From Ectorhizobium quercum (GTDB taxonomy: Bacteria; Pseudomonadota; Alphaproteobacteria; Rhizobiales; Rhizobiaceae): a stretch of DNA of 64,000 nucleotides. Positions within the stretch are counted from its first letter, which is position 1; every line of letters begins with the position of its first letter. The stretch spans positions 397,737 to 461,736 of the forward strand of contig NZ_JANFPI010000005.1 in assembly GCF_026552795.1 (NCBI RefSeq), given 5' to 3'. Below, piece after piece: positions 39,681 to 49,488 of this stretch. The translations under genes were made by a program, and so were the position numbers. The notes beneath the pieces were generated by a model. That model was not told the DNA's origin. It searched no databases and worked only from the letters and a program-made list of their open reading frames with translations.

Positions 39681-39774
39681 CTTCGTCACCCTCGGGCTCG
39701 ACCCGAGGGTCCACGCCGCACGTAGCGCGGTGGATGGTCGGGTCCAGGCCCGACCACGACGAAAGAGAGCGATA
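39681..39774 (+). repeat. Mosaic intergenic palindromic repeat, copy A
   Basis: This element of about 94 bases starts CTTCGTCACCCTCGG and ends GACGAAAGAGAGCGATA. It contains the palindromes ACCCTCGGG/CCCGAGGGT (39688-39710) and GGTCGGG/CCCGACC (39736-39755). A shortened, related copy is found on the other strand between two flagellin genes (63322-63368). It has no coding content. Confidence 0.6.
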
Positions 39775-39793
39775 CGCCCTTTGTCAGTCGTCC

Positions 39794-39815
39794 GAGCGGC
39801 CCTTCGGGGCCGCTC
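39794..39815 (-). terminator. Hairpin after folD (second identical copy)
   Basis: The same 22-base GAGCGGCCC-TTCG-GGGCCGCTC hairpin as at 39639, here 30 bases beyond the folD stop. The two copies flank the mosaic repeat between the converging aglK and folD genes. Confidence 0.6.
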
Positions 39816-39844
39816 ATTCTTCATGCGCCGCAGCCTTCGGCCTG

Positions 39845-40744
39845 TCAGAAGCGGGGCCGCGGGCGCCCGAGGATCAGATGGGCCGCGATGACGGTGTTCG
39901 CCATGAGCATGGCGATGGTCATCGGGCCGACGCCGCCCGGAACCGGCGTGATCGCACCGGCGATCTCGGCAACCTCGGCATAGGCCACGTCGCCGATGAG
40001 CCTGGTCTTGCCCTCGCCCTTGTCGGGCGCCGGAACCCGGTTGATGCCGACATCGATCACCGTCGCGCCGGGCTTCACCCAATCCGCCTTCACCATGTGA
40101 GGACGCCCGACCGCGGCCACCAGAATGTCGGCGGTGCGGCAGATCGCAGCCAGATCCCTGGTACGCGAATGGGCCATCGTCACCGTGGCATTGGCGTTGA
40201 GAAGCAATTGCCCCATCGGCTTGCCGAACAGGTTCGAGCGGCCGATGACGACTGCATTGAGGCCGGAGAGATCGGCGCCGTGGATCGTGCGCACGAGCAG
40301 CATCGACCCGGCGGGCGTGCAGGAGAGAAGCCCCGTTTCCAGATCGCCGGTGGCGAGCTTGCCGGCGTTGACGACATGGAGGCCGTCCACGTCCTTTTCC
40401 GGCAGGATGGACTGGATGACCGGTTCGGAATCGAGATGCTTCGGCAGCGGCAGTTGCACGAGAATGCCGTGGATCGCGGGATCGGCATTGAGTTCGCCGA
40501 CCAGCTTGAGGAGCGCTTCCTGCGTCGTTTCCACCGGCAGCGTATGCTGGACGGAGTGGAAGCCGCACTGCTTGGCCATGCGACCCTTCGAGGCGACATA
40601 GGCATGGCTGGCCGGATCGTCGCCCACGATGACAACCGCAAGACCGGGGCGAATGCCGGTCTCCTGTTCGAGAGCCGTTGCGGAAGCGGTTACTGCCTCG
40701 ATGACGGAGGCCGAGATTGTCTTGCCGTCGATTACCGTGGTCAT
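39845..40744 (-). CDS. folD: Methylenetetrahydrofolate dehydrogenase / cyclohydrolase FolD
   Basis: This 299-residue bifunctional enzyme interconverts 5,10-methylene- and 10-formyl-tetrahydrofolate using NADP. The catalytic lysine lies in [16 protein letters not shown], with [21 protein letters not shown] (nucleotide loop) and [17 protein letters not shown] at the C-terminus, all standard. Length is usual. GAGAAACGCCC precedes the ATG. It converges with the agl operon and is transcribed in the same direction as the polysaccharide genes upstream, but is probably separate. Confidence 0.95.
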   Translation of the reverse strand: MTTVIDGKTISASVIEAVTASATALEQETGIRPGLAVVIVGDDPASHAYVASKGRMAKQCGFHSVQHTLPVETTQEALLKLVGELNADPAIHGILVQLPLPKHLDSEPVIQSILPEKDVDGLHVVNAGKLATGDLETGLLSCTPAGSMLLVRTIHGADLSGLNAVVIGRSNLFGKPMGQLLLNANATVTMAHSRTRDLAAICRTADILVAAVGRPHMVKADWVKPGATVIDVGINRVPAPDKGEGKTRLIGDVAYAEVAEIAGAITPVPGGVGPMTIAMLMANTVIAAHLILGRPRPRF

Positions 40745-40825
40745 GGGCGTTTCTCCTGACTGGGGCCTTTCAATCCTTCCGGGCTATGGTCCCAAACAGC
40801 GGAGAATGCAAGACTTTTCGGCACG

Positions 40826-42535
40826 TCAGAAGCGAGAGGACGACCTGCCCGCCTGATAGGCTCTCACGCGGTGCTTCAGGGCCTCCATGCGGCGGCGGAT
40901 CGCCTCGATCTCGGCCTCGCGGCCGGTCAGCGGATCCGGCATCGCCTCGTGCCGGTCCATTTCGGCGCTGCGCCGCAGAACCGCGCGCAAACGCTCGGCC
41001 AGCGGCATATCGTCGTTCTGAGCCGGCGGCGGTCCCCACGCGCCATCCCCACCGTCTTCCTCGTCGTCGTAGCCGTATTCGTCGTCCGGGCGGTGCCGGG
41101 GCGCAGGATGGGGTTCCGCGCTCTGCCGAACCTCCGCAGGCTCAACGTCCGCATCATCCGTCCGGCGGCGGGCGGAAAGACAGAGCCAGCCGAAGGCTAT
41201 CAGAAGGCCGGTTGCCGCGCCGGCAAGGGAAACCATGAGCGGCGAGACGCCGTTGACGATCACGGTTTGCGCATGGGCCGGCGCCAGGATGCGGGCCGGC
41301 ACCGGTGACGGCGATGTGCGGCTGGCGTCGAGCTTGTCGAGATAGCCGGCACGCAGGCGGTCGGCCTCGCCCTTCAGGGCCTCGAGCTTTTCGAGGTCCT
41401 GACCGTTTTCCGCCGGGCCGCTTTCCAGCCGCTGTCTTTCGGCTTTCGCCTGGTCGAGCGCCCGGCTGGCCGCCTGCACCTTTTCCTTGTAGCCCGCCTC
41501 CAGCTTGCCCAGCGCATCGCGAAAACGATTGCGGGCGTCGTCCGCTGCACCGCGGGCGGCGAGAAGCCGGGGATGGCGTGGCCCGAGGTCGACCGCGAGG
41601 CGCTCGTAATCGAGCTTGGCCGCGATATATTTCTGGCGGGCGTCGTCGAAACCCGGTGCGTCGATCCCCAGATCGGATGCCGCGGGAGCGTCGTCCGAAA
41701 CCTTCAGCGCGCCGATACGGGTGCTTTCGTCCTTCAGGGCCGCGAGCATCGCCTCGCGGCTGGCAATATCGGCATCGTGCCCGGCGATCTCGGCGGCAAG
41801 GCGGGCGGCGGCATCCAGATCGCCGGTGCTTTTGGTTGCCACATGGTCGGCCAGCGCCTGCTCCGCGTCTTCGGCGGCCTTGCGGGCGGCGGTCAATCCA
41901 TAGGTTTTCTCGACCGCCTGCCCGGCCGCCAGGGACAGGCTCTCCTCGGCGAACGCATTGGCGATCCGCTCGGACAGAACCGGGCTCGGCGTGGTCACGG
42001 CCAGCGACAGCCGGCCCGCCGAACGATCGGGCATGACGGAGAGCGAACCGGCAAGCGTCCGTTGCAGCGCGTCGTCCGGGTTCGAGACCGTCTTTTCGGT
42101 TCCAGCCAGAAGATCGGCGGCGACGGCAAGCATTCCGGGCGCCCCAGCGGCCAGCAGCGGTTCGCGCGACAGATCGAGCGACACGGCGACGCGATCGAGG
42201 CTCGCATCGCTCTTCAGGCCGGACGCCAGCGCATCGACGGCCTCGCTTGCATCAATGCCGACCACTGCGGTCGATGTGAAGGAACGGGGAAACATTTCGC
42301 CGAACGTGAAGGGAAGCGAAGCACCGCCGAGGGCCGCCGATGCCAGGAAGAGCAGGGAGAAAGCCATGCTTCTTTCCCGGCGCGGCTTGCGGTTGCCGTT
42401 GGCCGTTTCGAACGTCCGGACATCGTCGCGGGCGATCTCTCGATCGGGAAAGCCGCGATCGCGCCGTCTGCCTTGTTCCGCGGGGTCATACATATCTGCC
42501 GCCTGGGTCTGGTCGTCGGGCGTGCCGACGGTCAT
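40826..42535 (-). CDS. Wzz/ExoP-like polysaccharide co-polymerase without kinase domain
   Basis: This 569-residue protein has an N-terminal membrane segment (about 57-75, AFSLLFLASAALGGASL), a long helical periplasmic part (about 190-400, heptad-rich with many EQA/DQAKAE runs), a second segment near 430-450 and an acidic cytosolic tail. This is the topology of Wzz/GumC/ExoP chain-length proteins, but no Walker A or tyrosine-rich tail is present, so it lacks the BY-kinase. It lies 37 bases after a WecG-type glycosyltransferase, which supports a role in a surface polysaccharide. Which polymer is unknown. Confidence 0.72.
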   Translation of the reverse strand: MTVGTPDDQTQAADMYDPAEQGRRRDRGFPDREIARDDVRTFETANGNRKPRRERSMAFSLLFLASAALGGASLPFTFGEMFPRSFTSTAVVGIDASEAVDALASGLKSDASLDRVAVSLDLSREPLLAAGAPGMLAVAADLLAGTEKTVSNPDDALQRTLAGSLSVMPDRSAGRLSLAVTTPSPVLSERIANAFAEESLSLAAGQAVEKTYGLTAARKAAEDAEQALADHVATKSTGDLDAAARLAAEIAGHDADIASREAMLAALKDESTRIGALKVSDDAPAASDLGIDAPGFDDARQKYIAAKLDYERLAVDLGPRHPRLLAARGAADDARNRFRDALGKLEAGYKEKVQAASRALDQAKAERQRLESGPAENGQDLEKLEALKGEADRLRAGYLDKLDASRTSPSPVPARILAPAHAQTVIVNGVSPLMVSLAGAATGLLIAFGWLCLSARRRTDDADVEPAEVRQSAEPHPAPRHRPDDEYGYDDEEDGGDGAWGPPPAQNDDMPLAERLRAVLRRSAEMDRHEAMPDPLTGREAEIEAIRRRMEALKHRVRAYQAGRSSSRF

Positions 42536-42572
42536 GGTTAACCCAGTTTAAATTTTCATGGCAAATATTTGG

Positions 42573-43454
42573 TTAACGCGCAGCGCCCCTCTGCTTGCCC
42601 ACGGCCATGTCGAGCGGGGGTCGTTCCGGCTTGCTCTTCTCCGTCGGCTTCAGCAGAGGCTCGGCAAGTCGCATGTAGGACGGCAGCGCCCGCTTGCCGA
42701 AGCGGAAGCGCAGGAGATGAAAGAAGAAGATCGGGATGCCCACGAGATAGCGGCCCGCCAGACGGCGCGGCTCGTTCCAGAAGCGATAGGCCCATTCCAG
42801 CCGCAGGCTGCGCAACAGGTGCGAGGCGCGCGGCACCCTGCCGGACACGAAATCGAACAGCGCGCCGCCTGTCATCACCAGCCTGGCGTGTTCGGGACGG
42901 ATATATCTGGCGACCCAGCGCTCCTGGCGCGGGGTTCCCATGCAGACGACCAGCACGTCCAGCCCGAGCGTTTCGATCTTCTCGATCACCTTCAGGCTCT
43001 TCTCGTGGTCGAGATAGCCGTCGCTGACGGGGATGAACGTGTGCCAGGGACAGCGGCGCCGGAATGCGCCGGCCGCGTCCTCCAGCACTTCCGGCGTCGC
43101 GCCGACCAGGCCGATCCGCTTTCCGGCCGACATGTAGGTCATGAGTGCGGGGATGAAATCCGTGCCGTTGAGATTGGCCGGAAACGGTTCGCCATGCAGC
43201 AGGGCGGAGGCGATATCGAGACCGAAGCCGTCCGGGAAAACGAGTTGGTTCTGCAACAGCTCGTGATAGTCCTCGAACTTCATCATCAGGTTGGCGTTAT
43301 GCGCATTGAGAAACGCGATGACCGTCTGGCCCGTCGGCACATTGGCAAGCTGGTTCGTGAAGGCCAGCGCGCTATCCCAGTCGAGATCGCACACCGGAAC
43401 GTCGAGAACCGCCCTTTTCGATGCCAGAATCCCGAAATTGACCGCGATGTTCAT
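42573..43454 (-). CDS. WecG/TagA/CpsF-family glycosyltransferase
   Basis: This 293-residue GT26-type enzyme transfers an N-acetyl amino sugar, or a related sugar, to a lipid-linked acceptor. Family segments are FLNAHNANLMMKF, VFPDGFGLDIASALL and VCMGTPRQERW, followed by GGALFDFVSGRVPRAS. The C-terminal membrane-binding tail RYLVGIPIFFFHLLRFRF is basic and hydrophobic. AGGGAGGGG precedes the ATG. It forms a two-gene unit with the ExoP-like gene downstream. Sugar specificity cannot be predicted. Confidence 0.88.
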   Translation of the reverse strand: MNIAVNFGILASKRAVLDVPVCDLDWDSALAFTNQLANVPTGQTVIAFLNAHNANLMMKFEDYHELLQNQLVFPDGFGLDIASALLHGEPFPANLNGTDFIPALMTYMSAGKRIGLVGATPEVLEDAAGAFRRRCPWHTFIPVSDGYLDHEKSLKVIEKIETLGLDVLVVCMGTPRQERWVARYIRPEHARLVMTGGALFDFVSGRVPRASHLLRSLRLEWAYRFWNEPRRLAGRYLVGIPIFFFHLLRFRFGKRALPSYMRLAEPLLKPTEKSKPERPPLDMAVGKQRGAAR

Positions 43455-43594
43455 GCCCCCCTCCCTTATCCGGCCAGTCGAATGCTGGCATTTGCGAAGG
43501 CTATGAAGCGGTCTACCGCGGCGTCTGTCTCACACGGCTTAAATCAAACGCTAAAATGCAACCTATCGGTCGATTTGACCCCCGGTGGAAATGA

Positions 43595-43633
43595 CGCAGA
43601 CGCGCACTCCGGGCGGGGAGATACGCGTCTGCG
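43595..43633 (-). terminator. Large hairpin after the flagellar operon
   Basis: Perfect ten-base arms CGCAGACGCG (43595-43604) and CGCGTCTGCG (43624-43633) enclose a 19-base loop, 34 bases after the stop of the last flagellar gene. There is no T-run, so it may be a terminator or a protected 3' end. Confidence 0.45.
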
Positions 43634-43666
43634 GCCGTCTTGCGACGGATCGGGATAAGGGGGATA

Positions 43667-44200
43667 TCAGTGGCCGGCGGGGGCCGGGTCGGCGACCGCT
43701 TCGCCCGGCGTGATCTGCAAGCCCGGGCGGACGGACCGCTGCGCATTGGTGTTGATGCGGATGTCGTCCTTCGACAGGTAGTCGAGCTGCTCGACCAGCA
43801 CGTCCGACACGATACCGTCACCGAAACGGTCGTTCAGACCGTCCTTGATGCGGCTCTTGAAGGCAGCGAGGTCGAAACGCTCGACATGCGCCACGTCGAC
43901 GACCGGGTTGCCGACAAGCAGCGTGAACAGGCTGTCCGTGACCAGTTCCTTCATCGGCAGTTTCGTTTCACCGATCTTGGCCTTGTCGACGATGAGGGAA
44001 ACGCGGCTCAGGAAATATCCCTGAACGGAACCGTCCGCAATCAGCGGGATGGTGGTCGTCTCGCCCCGGAGCAGCTCGGTGTCGATCCTCGGCCCCGTGT
44101 CGCCCTGAACCGGCGCCGTCGCCTGCCCGATCGAGAACCAGACGGCCCCGAGCGTCACAAGGCAAACCCAAATGCCTGTCAGAAGGAGCTTCAGCATCAC
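43667..44200 (-). CDS. FliL-like membrane protein at the end of the flagellar unit
   Basis: This 177-residue protein has one N-terminal membrane segment (residues 3-24, LKLLLTGIWVCLVTLGAVWF). Its periplasmic domain contains GYFLSRVSLIVDKAKI and IKDGLNDRFGDGIVSDVLVEQLDYL. The late segment recalls the C-terminal part of FliL, where a helix leads into the strand TDVLF. Its gene overlaps the stop of the FlgN-like gene by four bases. A function near the motor is plausible but unproven. It could be a second FliL homologue, since fliL normally lies with fliP elsewhere. Confidence 0.6.
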   Translation of the reverse strand: MMLKLLLTGIWVCLVTLGAVWFSIGQATAPVQGDTGPRIDTELLRGETTTIPLIADGSVQGYFLSRVSLIVDKAKIGETKLPMKELVTDSLFTLLVGNPVVDVAHVERFDLAAFKSRIKDGLNDRFGDGIVSDVLVEQLDYLSKDDIRINTNAQRSVRPGLQITPGEAVADPAPAGH

Positions 44201-44562
44201 ATCTCGCTATGACGGAACTGTTCCTGAGAGTAGGTGCCGTCGCCGTCGGCCGACTGCTCGGCATTCTTCAGCAGATCGGCGACCGCGCGCACGGCGTGCA
44301 GATGCGCCTCGACCCGGCGCGCATTGAGAGCGAGCTTGCCCTTCAGTTCGTGCATCTGGCCGATATAGGTCGTCGCCAGTTCCTGCGGGTCCGTATCGCG
44401 GAACAACATGGTCAATTCATAAAGGCAACGGCTCTTGTGCGCATTCGAGACCTTGAGGTCGAACTCCGGATCCTTGCCGATGCGCTGGTTCTCGTTGTCG
44501 ATTATCGCCTCAAGACGACCGAGGACCGTTTTGATGCGATAATCACCGGATACGATTTCCAT
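44197..44562 (-). CDS. FlgN-like flagellar export chaperone candidate
   Basis: This 121-residue, almost wholly helical protein has no membrane segment. It begins MEIVSGDYRIKTVLGRLEAIIDNENQRI, a pattern like FlgN chaperones that bind hook-filament junction proteins before export, and both FlgK and FlgL are encoded in this cluster. Recognition is by size, helicity and position. The family is too diverse to be sure by eye. It is coupled to the downstream FliL-like gene by a four-base overlap. Confidence 0.5.
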   Translation of the reverse strand: MEIVSGDYRIKTVLGRLEAIIDNENQRIGKDPEFDLKVSNAHKSRCLYELTMLFRDTDPQELATTYIGQMHELKGKLALNARRVEAHLHAVRAVADLLKNAEQSADGDGTYSQEQFRHSEM

Positions 44563-44671
44563 ATGTTGTGCCCTTTTTTTGCTTTTTTCACGGAGTGCCC
44601 CGTCAGCACGCCGCCTCGACCCGCCTTTCGGCGGATACGACCTGGCCCGGGAGACGCTTCATGCAGCGCTC

Positions 44672-45232
44672 TCAGGTATTCTCCGCAACGGATTTTTCAT
44701 CCTCGCCGACGCCGAGCGTGCGGCGCTGGAAATCCATGACGCTGCCAAGCGCCATCCTGCGGTCATTCTCGTCCGTCGTGGCGTTCGGCGTGCCGTCGCG
44801 CATCTGCTCGACCTGCCTGGAGAAAAGCTGTTCGGCAATGCCGATGCCGCCACGCTCCGCAACGGCATTGGCCATCTGCTCGGCCATCATGCTCTTCCAG
44901 AACTCGCCGGCAGAGCCCTTGCCGTAGACCTCTTCGCTTTCGGACGGCAGCATGTTCTGGATGAAGGTCGACAGAACACTCGCCTCGAACTTACGGTAGA
45001 CCTCCGGAACGGCGCTCGCCGATGCCGGATGCGCATTGCCGAGACCCGCCTTGGACGCAGCGCCGTCGACCGTGCCGACCGTGGACGCGAAGCCGGCGCC
45101 CGTGCCGGCCAGCAGCGTCGCCTCGGCCCCTGCCGCGCGGCTGCGCAGCTTCTCGCGCGCGGCCTGAATCTCGCTCGGCTCGGCCGCCTTGACCACATCG
45201 AGCACGAGATCGCTCGGAGGTGAAATCGCCAT
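44672..45232 (-). CDS. flgJ: Rod-binding (FlgJ N-terminal type) flagellar protein
   Basis: This 186-residue protein has a central segment RKFEASVLSTFIQNMLPSESEEVYGKGSAGEFWKSMMAEQMANAVAERGGIGIA. This matches the rod-binding domain of FlgJ (PF10135), which caps the growing rod. There is no C-terminal glucosaminidase, so this is the single-domain form common in alphaproteobacteria. The ATG at 45232 has AGGAAA upstream, and the in-frame extension to 45289 is dropped. A separate lytic transglycosylase encoded between fliK and rem may supply the peptidoglycan cutting. Confidence 0.8.
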   Translation of the reverse strand: MAISPPSDLVLDVVKAAEPSEIQAAREKLRSRAAGAEATLLAGTGAGFASTVGTVDGAASKAGLGNAHPASASAVPEVYRKFEASVLSTFIQNMLPSESEEVYGKGSAGEFWKSMMAEQMANAVAERGGIGIAEQLFSRQVEQMRDGTPNATTDENDRRMALGSVMDFQRRTLGVGEDEKSVAENT

Positions 45233-45355
45233 ATCGCTTTCCTCGCATGGAGCATGCAACGGCGGACCGCCCGGGCCCGCCGGCTGCATGCGCTCAATCG
45301 GATTGTACCTCTTCCTGCGGGCCGCAAGGCCCTGTCATGCAGGGTGTGGCAGGCA

Positions 45356-45775
45356 CTATGACGAACGAAGCTTGCTGGAGGCTGGCGTCGAATTCGCCAG
45401 CGTCATGTCGAGAAGATCGTAAACGGCCTCGTCCTCGGCAGCACGCTCCTCAAGGCCGCGCGCCTCCTCCATCCGCTCCTCGAGCCGGTCGCCCTTGGTG
45501 CGCTCCTTCAGGATTCGCGATTCGTGCGTGCGCTGGAGGTTGGAAAGCTGCTGATCGCGGAACATCAGCCGCGAGAACCGTTCCGAATAATTGCGGGCGA
45601 AAGGACGATGCAACTCCGACAGCGACGTGATCGCATCCATCACCATCGTCATCGATTCGCCGACGTCGGCGCGCTGGCGCGTCGTGTCGGCCAGATCGTT
45701 CTCGGCGATCTTCTCAAGATGGCGCTGCACCGCCACGAGGCGTTTCAGCTTGTCGGATTTCCTGTCCTTCGCCAT
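45356..45775 (-). CDS. FliJ-like coiled-coil protein
   Basis: This 139-residue, highly charged, helical protein starts MAKDRKSDKLKRLVAVQRHLEKIAENDLADT. Its register resembles FliJ, the export apparatus component that sits inside the FliI ring. Heptad-like runs (LSNLQRTHESRILKERTKGDRLEERMEEARGLEER) support a coiled coil. It lies 12 bases after fliR. FliJ sequences diverge strongly, so the call rests on length, helicity and neighbours. Confidence 0.6.
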   Translation of the reverse strand: MAKDRKSDKLKRLVAVQRHLEKIAENDLADTTRQRADVGESMTMVMDAITSLSELHRPFARNYSERFSRLMFRDQQLSNLQRTHESRILKERTKGDRLEERMEEARGLEERAAEDEAVYDLLDMTLANSTPASSKLRSS

Positions 45776-45787
45776 GCGGCCCCTGCC

Positions 45788-46543
45788 CTACTGCCCGATG
45801 AAGACCGGCCCGAAGCCGTCGGCGAAGAGACGCAGCATGGCCGCTATCGCCAGATAGAGAAGGAAAATGCCCGCCATCAGTGAAAACGGCGTCGCGATGA
45901 AGTAGATCGGGATCTGCGGCGACAGCTTGTTGATGAGGCCGACGGCGAAGTTGAACATGATGCCGAAGATCAGGAACGGGCTGGCAAGCCGCAGCATGAT
46001 CATGAAAACCTGGCTGAGCGTATCCGTGAGCGTGATCAGCATCTTCTGGCCGCTGACCAGCGTGCCGACCGGCATGACGTCGTAGGAATCGATCAGCGCC
46101 TTCATCACCACCTGGTGGAAATCCAGCAGGAACAGGACCATCAGGCCGGTGAAGGTGATCATGTTGGTCAGGGCGGTTTCCGCCGTCTCTTCCAGAATAT
46201 CGGTCCCGCCCGGCGACATGAGCATCATGGAGGAGCCGATCACCGCGCCGGTGAACTGGAGGCCGAGGACGTAAAGACGGGCGATCATCCCGAACATGAC
46301 GCCGATGAGGCTTTCGCTGACGATCAGCACGACATAGGCGCCGGGATCGGCGGCATTGATGCGGGGGTAGACCATATCCCACATCAGCGGGAGGATGGCC
46401 ATCGTGACCGCCAGCGACACCATGAGGCGGATCATCACCGGAATTCGCGCCGATGCGAAACCCGGCAGCACCATGAAGCAGGAACCGATACGGCAGAAGA
46501 GCAGAAAGAGCGCCAGTACCGATCCCTGCGGGTCCGTTATCAT
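45788..46543 (-). CDS. fliR: Flagellar export protein FliR
   Basis: This 251-residue integral membrane protein of the export gate has six hydrophobic segments and the typical run [21 protein letters not shown]. The later FVLPGFAS-like [11 protein letters not shown] and [31 protein letters not shown] are also FliR-like. Its ATG overlaps the flhA stop as ATGA, so the two are translationally coupled. Confidence 0.93.
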   Translation of the reverse strand: MITDPQGSVLALFLLFCRIGSCFMVLPGFASARIPVMIRLMVSLAVTMAILPLMWDMVYPRINAADPGAYVVLIVSESLIGVMFGMIARLYVLGLQFTGAVIGSSMMLMSPGGTDILEETAETALTNMITFTGLMVLFLLDFHQVVMKALIDSYDVMPVGTLVSGQKMLITLTDTLSQVFMIMLRLASPFLIFGIMFNFAVGLINKLSPQIPIYFIATPFSLMAGIFLLYLAIAAMLRLFADGFGPVFIGQ

Positions 46544-48627
46544 GAAATCGATCCGAGTATCTTGATGTCGATCCCCTTCGCCAGTTCCACATGCGACAAC
46601 ACGGGCAGCGTGGAAAACAGTCGCTCGATGATCATGCGCACATAGGAGCGCGTTTCGGGCGACGTGACAAGTACGAAAGGCAGGCCACGATCCATGAATT
46701 CACGGATTACCCTGCTCGCCTGCTCGGAAAATTCCTCGAGCTGGCGGGGATCGATATCGAATTCGACGACCTCGCCCTTGGCATCGCGCTTCAGCGCCTG
46801 GTGGAAGACGAGATCCCACTTGGAGCCGAGGCGGAGAACACGCAGCGTGCCGTTGTCGGCCAGATCGCCGCAAAGCTGCTGGGCCATGCGCACGCGGACA
46901 TGCTCGACGATCTGCTCGGTCTTGCGGACGTGGGGCGCCAGTTCCGCCACCGCTTCGAGAATGAGGTGCAGGTTGCGGATCGAGACGCGCTCGGCCAGCA
47001 GCAGCTTGAGCACGGCCTGCAAGCCCGAATAGGACATGTGCGAGGTGCAGATCTCATCCGCGAGCTTCTTGTATTCCGGGTCCAGACGCTCGATTAGGAT
47101 CTTGACGTCCTTGTAGGACAGAAGCTGCGGCAGGTTGTTGCGGATCACCTCGCTGACATGGGTCAGCACCACGGAAACGTTGTCGATGGGGTGGAAGCCC
47201 TCGCGCTTCAGGTCCTCCACGAAGGTCTCCATGACCGACACCGCCGGCATGCCGAAGGCGGGTTCGCGGATCTCGTCGCCCGGAACGGACGGCTTGCGGC
47301 CCGAGCCGGTCACGACCAGCACCTCGCCGACGCGCAGGACGTTGGAAGCGACCGTCGTGCCGTGGATGCGGATCTGGTACGACTTGTCCGGGATGGCGAT
47401 ATCGTCCGTGACCTTGATTTCGGGAACGACGAAGCCGTATTGCGCCGCGAACTTCTTGCGCATCTTGCCGACGCGGAAGGCGAGTTCCTGATGGGCGCCG
47501 AGAAGACGGGTGGAAACCTGCTTGCCGAGCGCCAGCTCGATTTCCGTCGACCGCAGCACGTTCTTGACGCTTTCGCGCTCGGCTTCCTTGTTCTGGACGA
47601 CCTTCTTTTCTTCCGTTTCGCGCAGGAGCCGGTTGTCGGCCTCGATCTGGCGCGGGATGAACCATGCGCCGAAGGCCATGATCAGGCCGAGGACGGTGAA
47701 CGGCAGCAGCGGCAGGCCGGGAACGAGCGCCAGGATGAACATCAGCGCCGCGGCGACGGAAAGGGCGCGCGGATAGCCCGAAAGCTGGCTGACCACCGCC
47801 TGGTCGGTGGAGCCGCGATTGCCGCCGCGGGAGACCAGAAGGCCGGCGGCGAGCGAGACGATGAGCGCGGGAACCTGCGACACGATGCCGTCGCCGACCG
47901 AAAGCTTGACGAACACGTCGGCGGCTTCGCTCACCGGCATGCCGTGGCGGAAGACGCCGATCAGGATGCCGCCGACGATGTTGATGGCGGTGATGATCAG
48001 GCCGGCGATGGCGTCGCCGCGCACGAATTTGGAGGCGCCGTCCATCGAACCGAAGAACGAGCTTTCATCTTCAAGCTCGCGGCGGCGGCGCTGCGCTTCC
48101 TTCTCGTCGATGATACCGGCGGAAAGGTCGGCGTCGATCGACATCTGCTTGCCGGGAATGGCGTCGAGGGTGAAGCGGGCGCCGACTTCGGCGATACGCG
48201 TCGCGCCCTTGGTGATGACGATGAAGTTCACCGTGATCAGGATCAGGAACACGATCAGACCGATCATGAAATCGCCGGACATGACGATGCTGGCAAAGCC
48301 GGCGATCACGCCGCCGGCGGCATCGTGCCCCTCATGGCCATGCGAGAGGATGACGCGCGTCGTGGCGATGTTGAGCGCCAGCCGCGTCATCGTCGCGATC
48401 AGGAGAACCGTCGGGAAGGACGAGAAATCCAGCGGCTTCTGTATCCACAGCGACACCATCAGGATCAGGACGGAGAAGGCGATCGAAAACGCCAGCCCCA
48501 TGTCGATCATGATGACCGGAATGGGCAGGAACAGAATACACAGGATGAGAACTATGCCGGCGGCGAAGCCGATGTCACGGCCGTTCGGCACGGCCTTCGG
48601 AATGGTGATCGCATCGGTCTGCGCCAT
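46540..48627 (-). CDS. flhA: Flagellar export protein FlhA
   Basis: This 695-residue export-gate protein has about eight membrane segments in the first 330 residues. The conserved cytoplasmic loop is [33 protein letters not shown], with [22 protein letters not shown] after it. The C-terminal half is the soluble docking ring for chaperone-substrate complexes. Length is standard. It precedes fliR with a four-base overlap and follows fliQ by 136 bases. Confidence 0.96.
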   Translation of the reverse strand: MAQTDAITIPKAVPNGRDIGFAAGIVLILCILFLPIPVIMIDMGLAFSIAFSVLILMVSLWIQKPLDFSSFPTVLLIATMTRLALNIATTRVILSHGHEGHDAAGGVIAGFASIVMSGDFMIGLIVFLILITVNFIVITKGATRIAEVGARFTLDAIPGKQMSIDADLSAGIIDEKEAQRRRRELEDESSFFGSMDGASKFVRGDAIAGLIITAINIVGGILIGVFRHGMPVSEAADVFVKLSVGDGIVSQVPALIVSLAAGLLVSRGGNRGSTDQAVVSQLSGYPRALSVAAALMFILALVPGLPLLPFTVLGLIMAFGAWFIPRQIEADNRLLRETEEKKVVQNKEAERESVKNVLRSTEIELALGKQVSTRLLGAHQELAFRVGKMRKKFAAQYGFVVPEIKVTDDIAIPDKSYQIRIHGTTVASNVLRVGEVLVVTGSGRKPSVPGDEIREPAFGMPAVSVMETFVEDLKREGFHPIDNVSVVLTHVSEVIRNNLPQLLSYKDVKILIERLDPEYKKLADEICTSHMSYSGLQAVLKLLLAERVSIRNLHLILEAVAELAPHVRKTEQIVEHVRVRMAQQLCGDLADNGTLRVLRLGSKWDLVFHQALKRDAKGEVVEFDIDPRQLEEFSEQASRVIREFMDRGLPFVLVTSPETRSYVRMIIERLFSTLPVLSHVELAKGIDIKILGSIS

Positions 48628-48763
48628 CGTTACCCCGTCTCTTCATGAGCGTCAGCGGCGCATGTGGCGCCATTCGGCGACAGGACTAAAGGTTCAAACT
48701 TGCGCGAGGATGGCCCGGCGGGACGGAAGACGGGAAAAGCCGGCGCAAACGCCGGCAACGTCT

Positions 48764-49030
48764 TCAGAAGCCCGATTGGATCCGGGAAAAGAGCATGTTC
48801 GTGAAAATGGACATCTGCCCGCCGATCAGCGGCGCCGACACGCCGAGCGCCAGCATGACGGCAATGATCTTCGGGACGAAGGTCAGGGTCATTTCCTGGA
48901 TCTGGGTGAGCGCCTGAAGGAAGGCGATCACGACCCCCACGACCATAGCGGCCATGACGGCCGGGCCGGATGCAACGAGAATCGTCCAGACCGCGGCCTG
49001 GACGATATCGAGGGCGTCTGCTTCATTCAT
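48764..49030 (-). CDS. fliQ: Flagellar export protein FliQ
   Basis: This 88-residue protein has two membrane helices and the family core IVASGPAVMAAMVVGVVIAFLQALTQIQEMTLTFVPKI. It is a small component of the FliPQR export gate. It is placed between flgD and flhA as in other Rhizobiaceae. Confidence 0.95.
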   Translation of the reverse strand: MNEADALDIVQAAVWTILVASGPAVMAAMVVGVVIAFLQALTQIQEMTLTFVPKIIAVMLALGVSAPLIGGQMSIFTNMLFSRIQSGF

Positions 49031-49062
49031 GAGACGACCGCTGCCTCCGAATCATTCAAGGG

Positions 49063-49488
49063 TCAGGTCTCAGTCTCGGAGATCTTGATGCCTTCCTCAA
49101 CGAGAATTTCCTTGCCGTCCGTGGTCGTCGCCGTAACACCGTCGGAAGCGACCCTGACGGAAGCGATCACCCCGGAGGTCAGCCCGTCCACGCTCGTGAT
49201 CGTCTTGCCGATATAGGACGCCGCGTTCGAAAGGGAACCGATGGTGATCAGGTTCTCCAGGTGCGAGTTCGTCTTGATGGACTGCTCGACCTGCGAGAAC
49301 GTGGCGAGCTGCGAAAGCTGCTCGGATGCGTCCATCGGATCGGTGGGGTCCTGATTCTTCATCTGCGCCAGCAGCAGCTTGAGGAAGGAATCGTAATCCA
49401 GCGAAGCCGTCTTGGCGTCGGAGGAGGAAGCCTTGGTTGCGGTGGCGGTCGTCGTCGCCGTCGCGCTGTTGATGCTGTCTACCGCCAC
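49063..49488 (-). CDS. flgD: Flagellar hook-capping protein FlgD (short form)
   Basis: This 141-residue FlgD contains the N-terminal region that defines the family ([39 protein letters not shown]). It ends after a short beta segment, without the Ig-like repeat seen in the longer enterobacterial protein. It caps the growing hook and guides FlgE assembly. Its ATG overlaps the end of flbT by ten bases. Rhizobial FlgD proteins are generally short, so this is not a truncation. Confidence 0.93.
   Translation of the reverse strand: MAVDSINSATATTTATATKASSSDAKTASLDYDSFLKLLLAQMKNQDPTDPMDASEQLSQLATFSQVEQSIKTNSHLENLITIGSLSNAASYIGKTITSVDGLTSGVIASVRVASDGVTATTTDGKEILVEEGIKISETET

Noticed and set aside
42538..42551. 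TTAA-N6-TTAA near the start of the ExoP-like gene
   Set aside because: The spacing is one base short of the CtrA consensus. It overlaps the start codon within a probable two-gene unit, so it is not a convincing operator.
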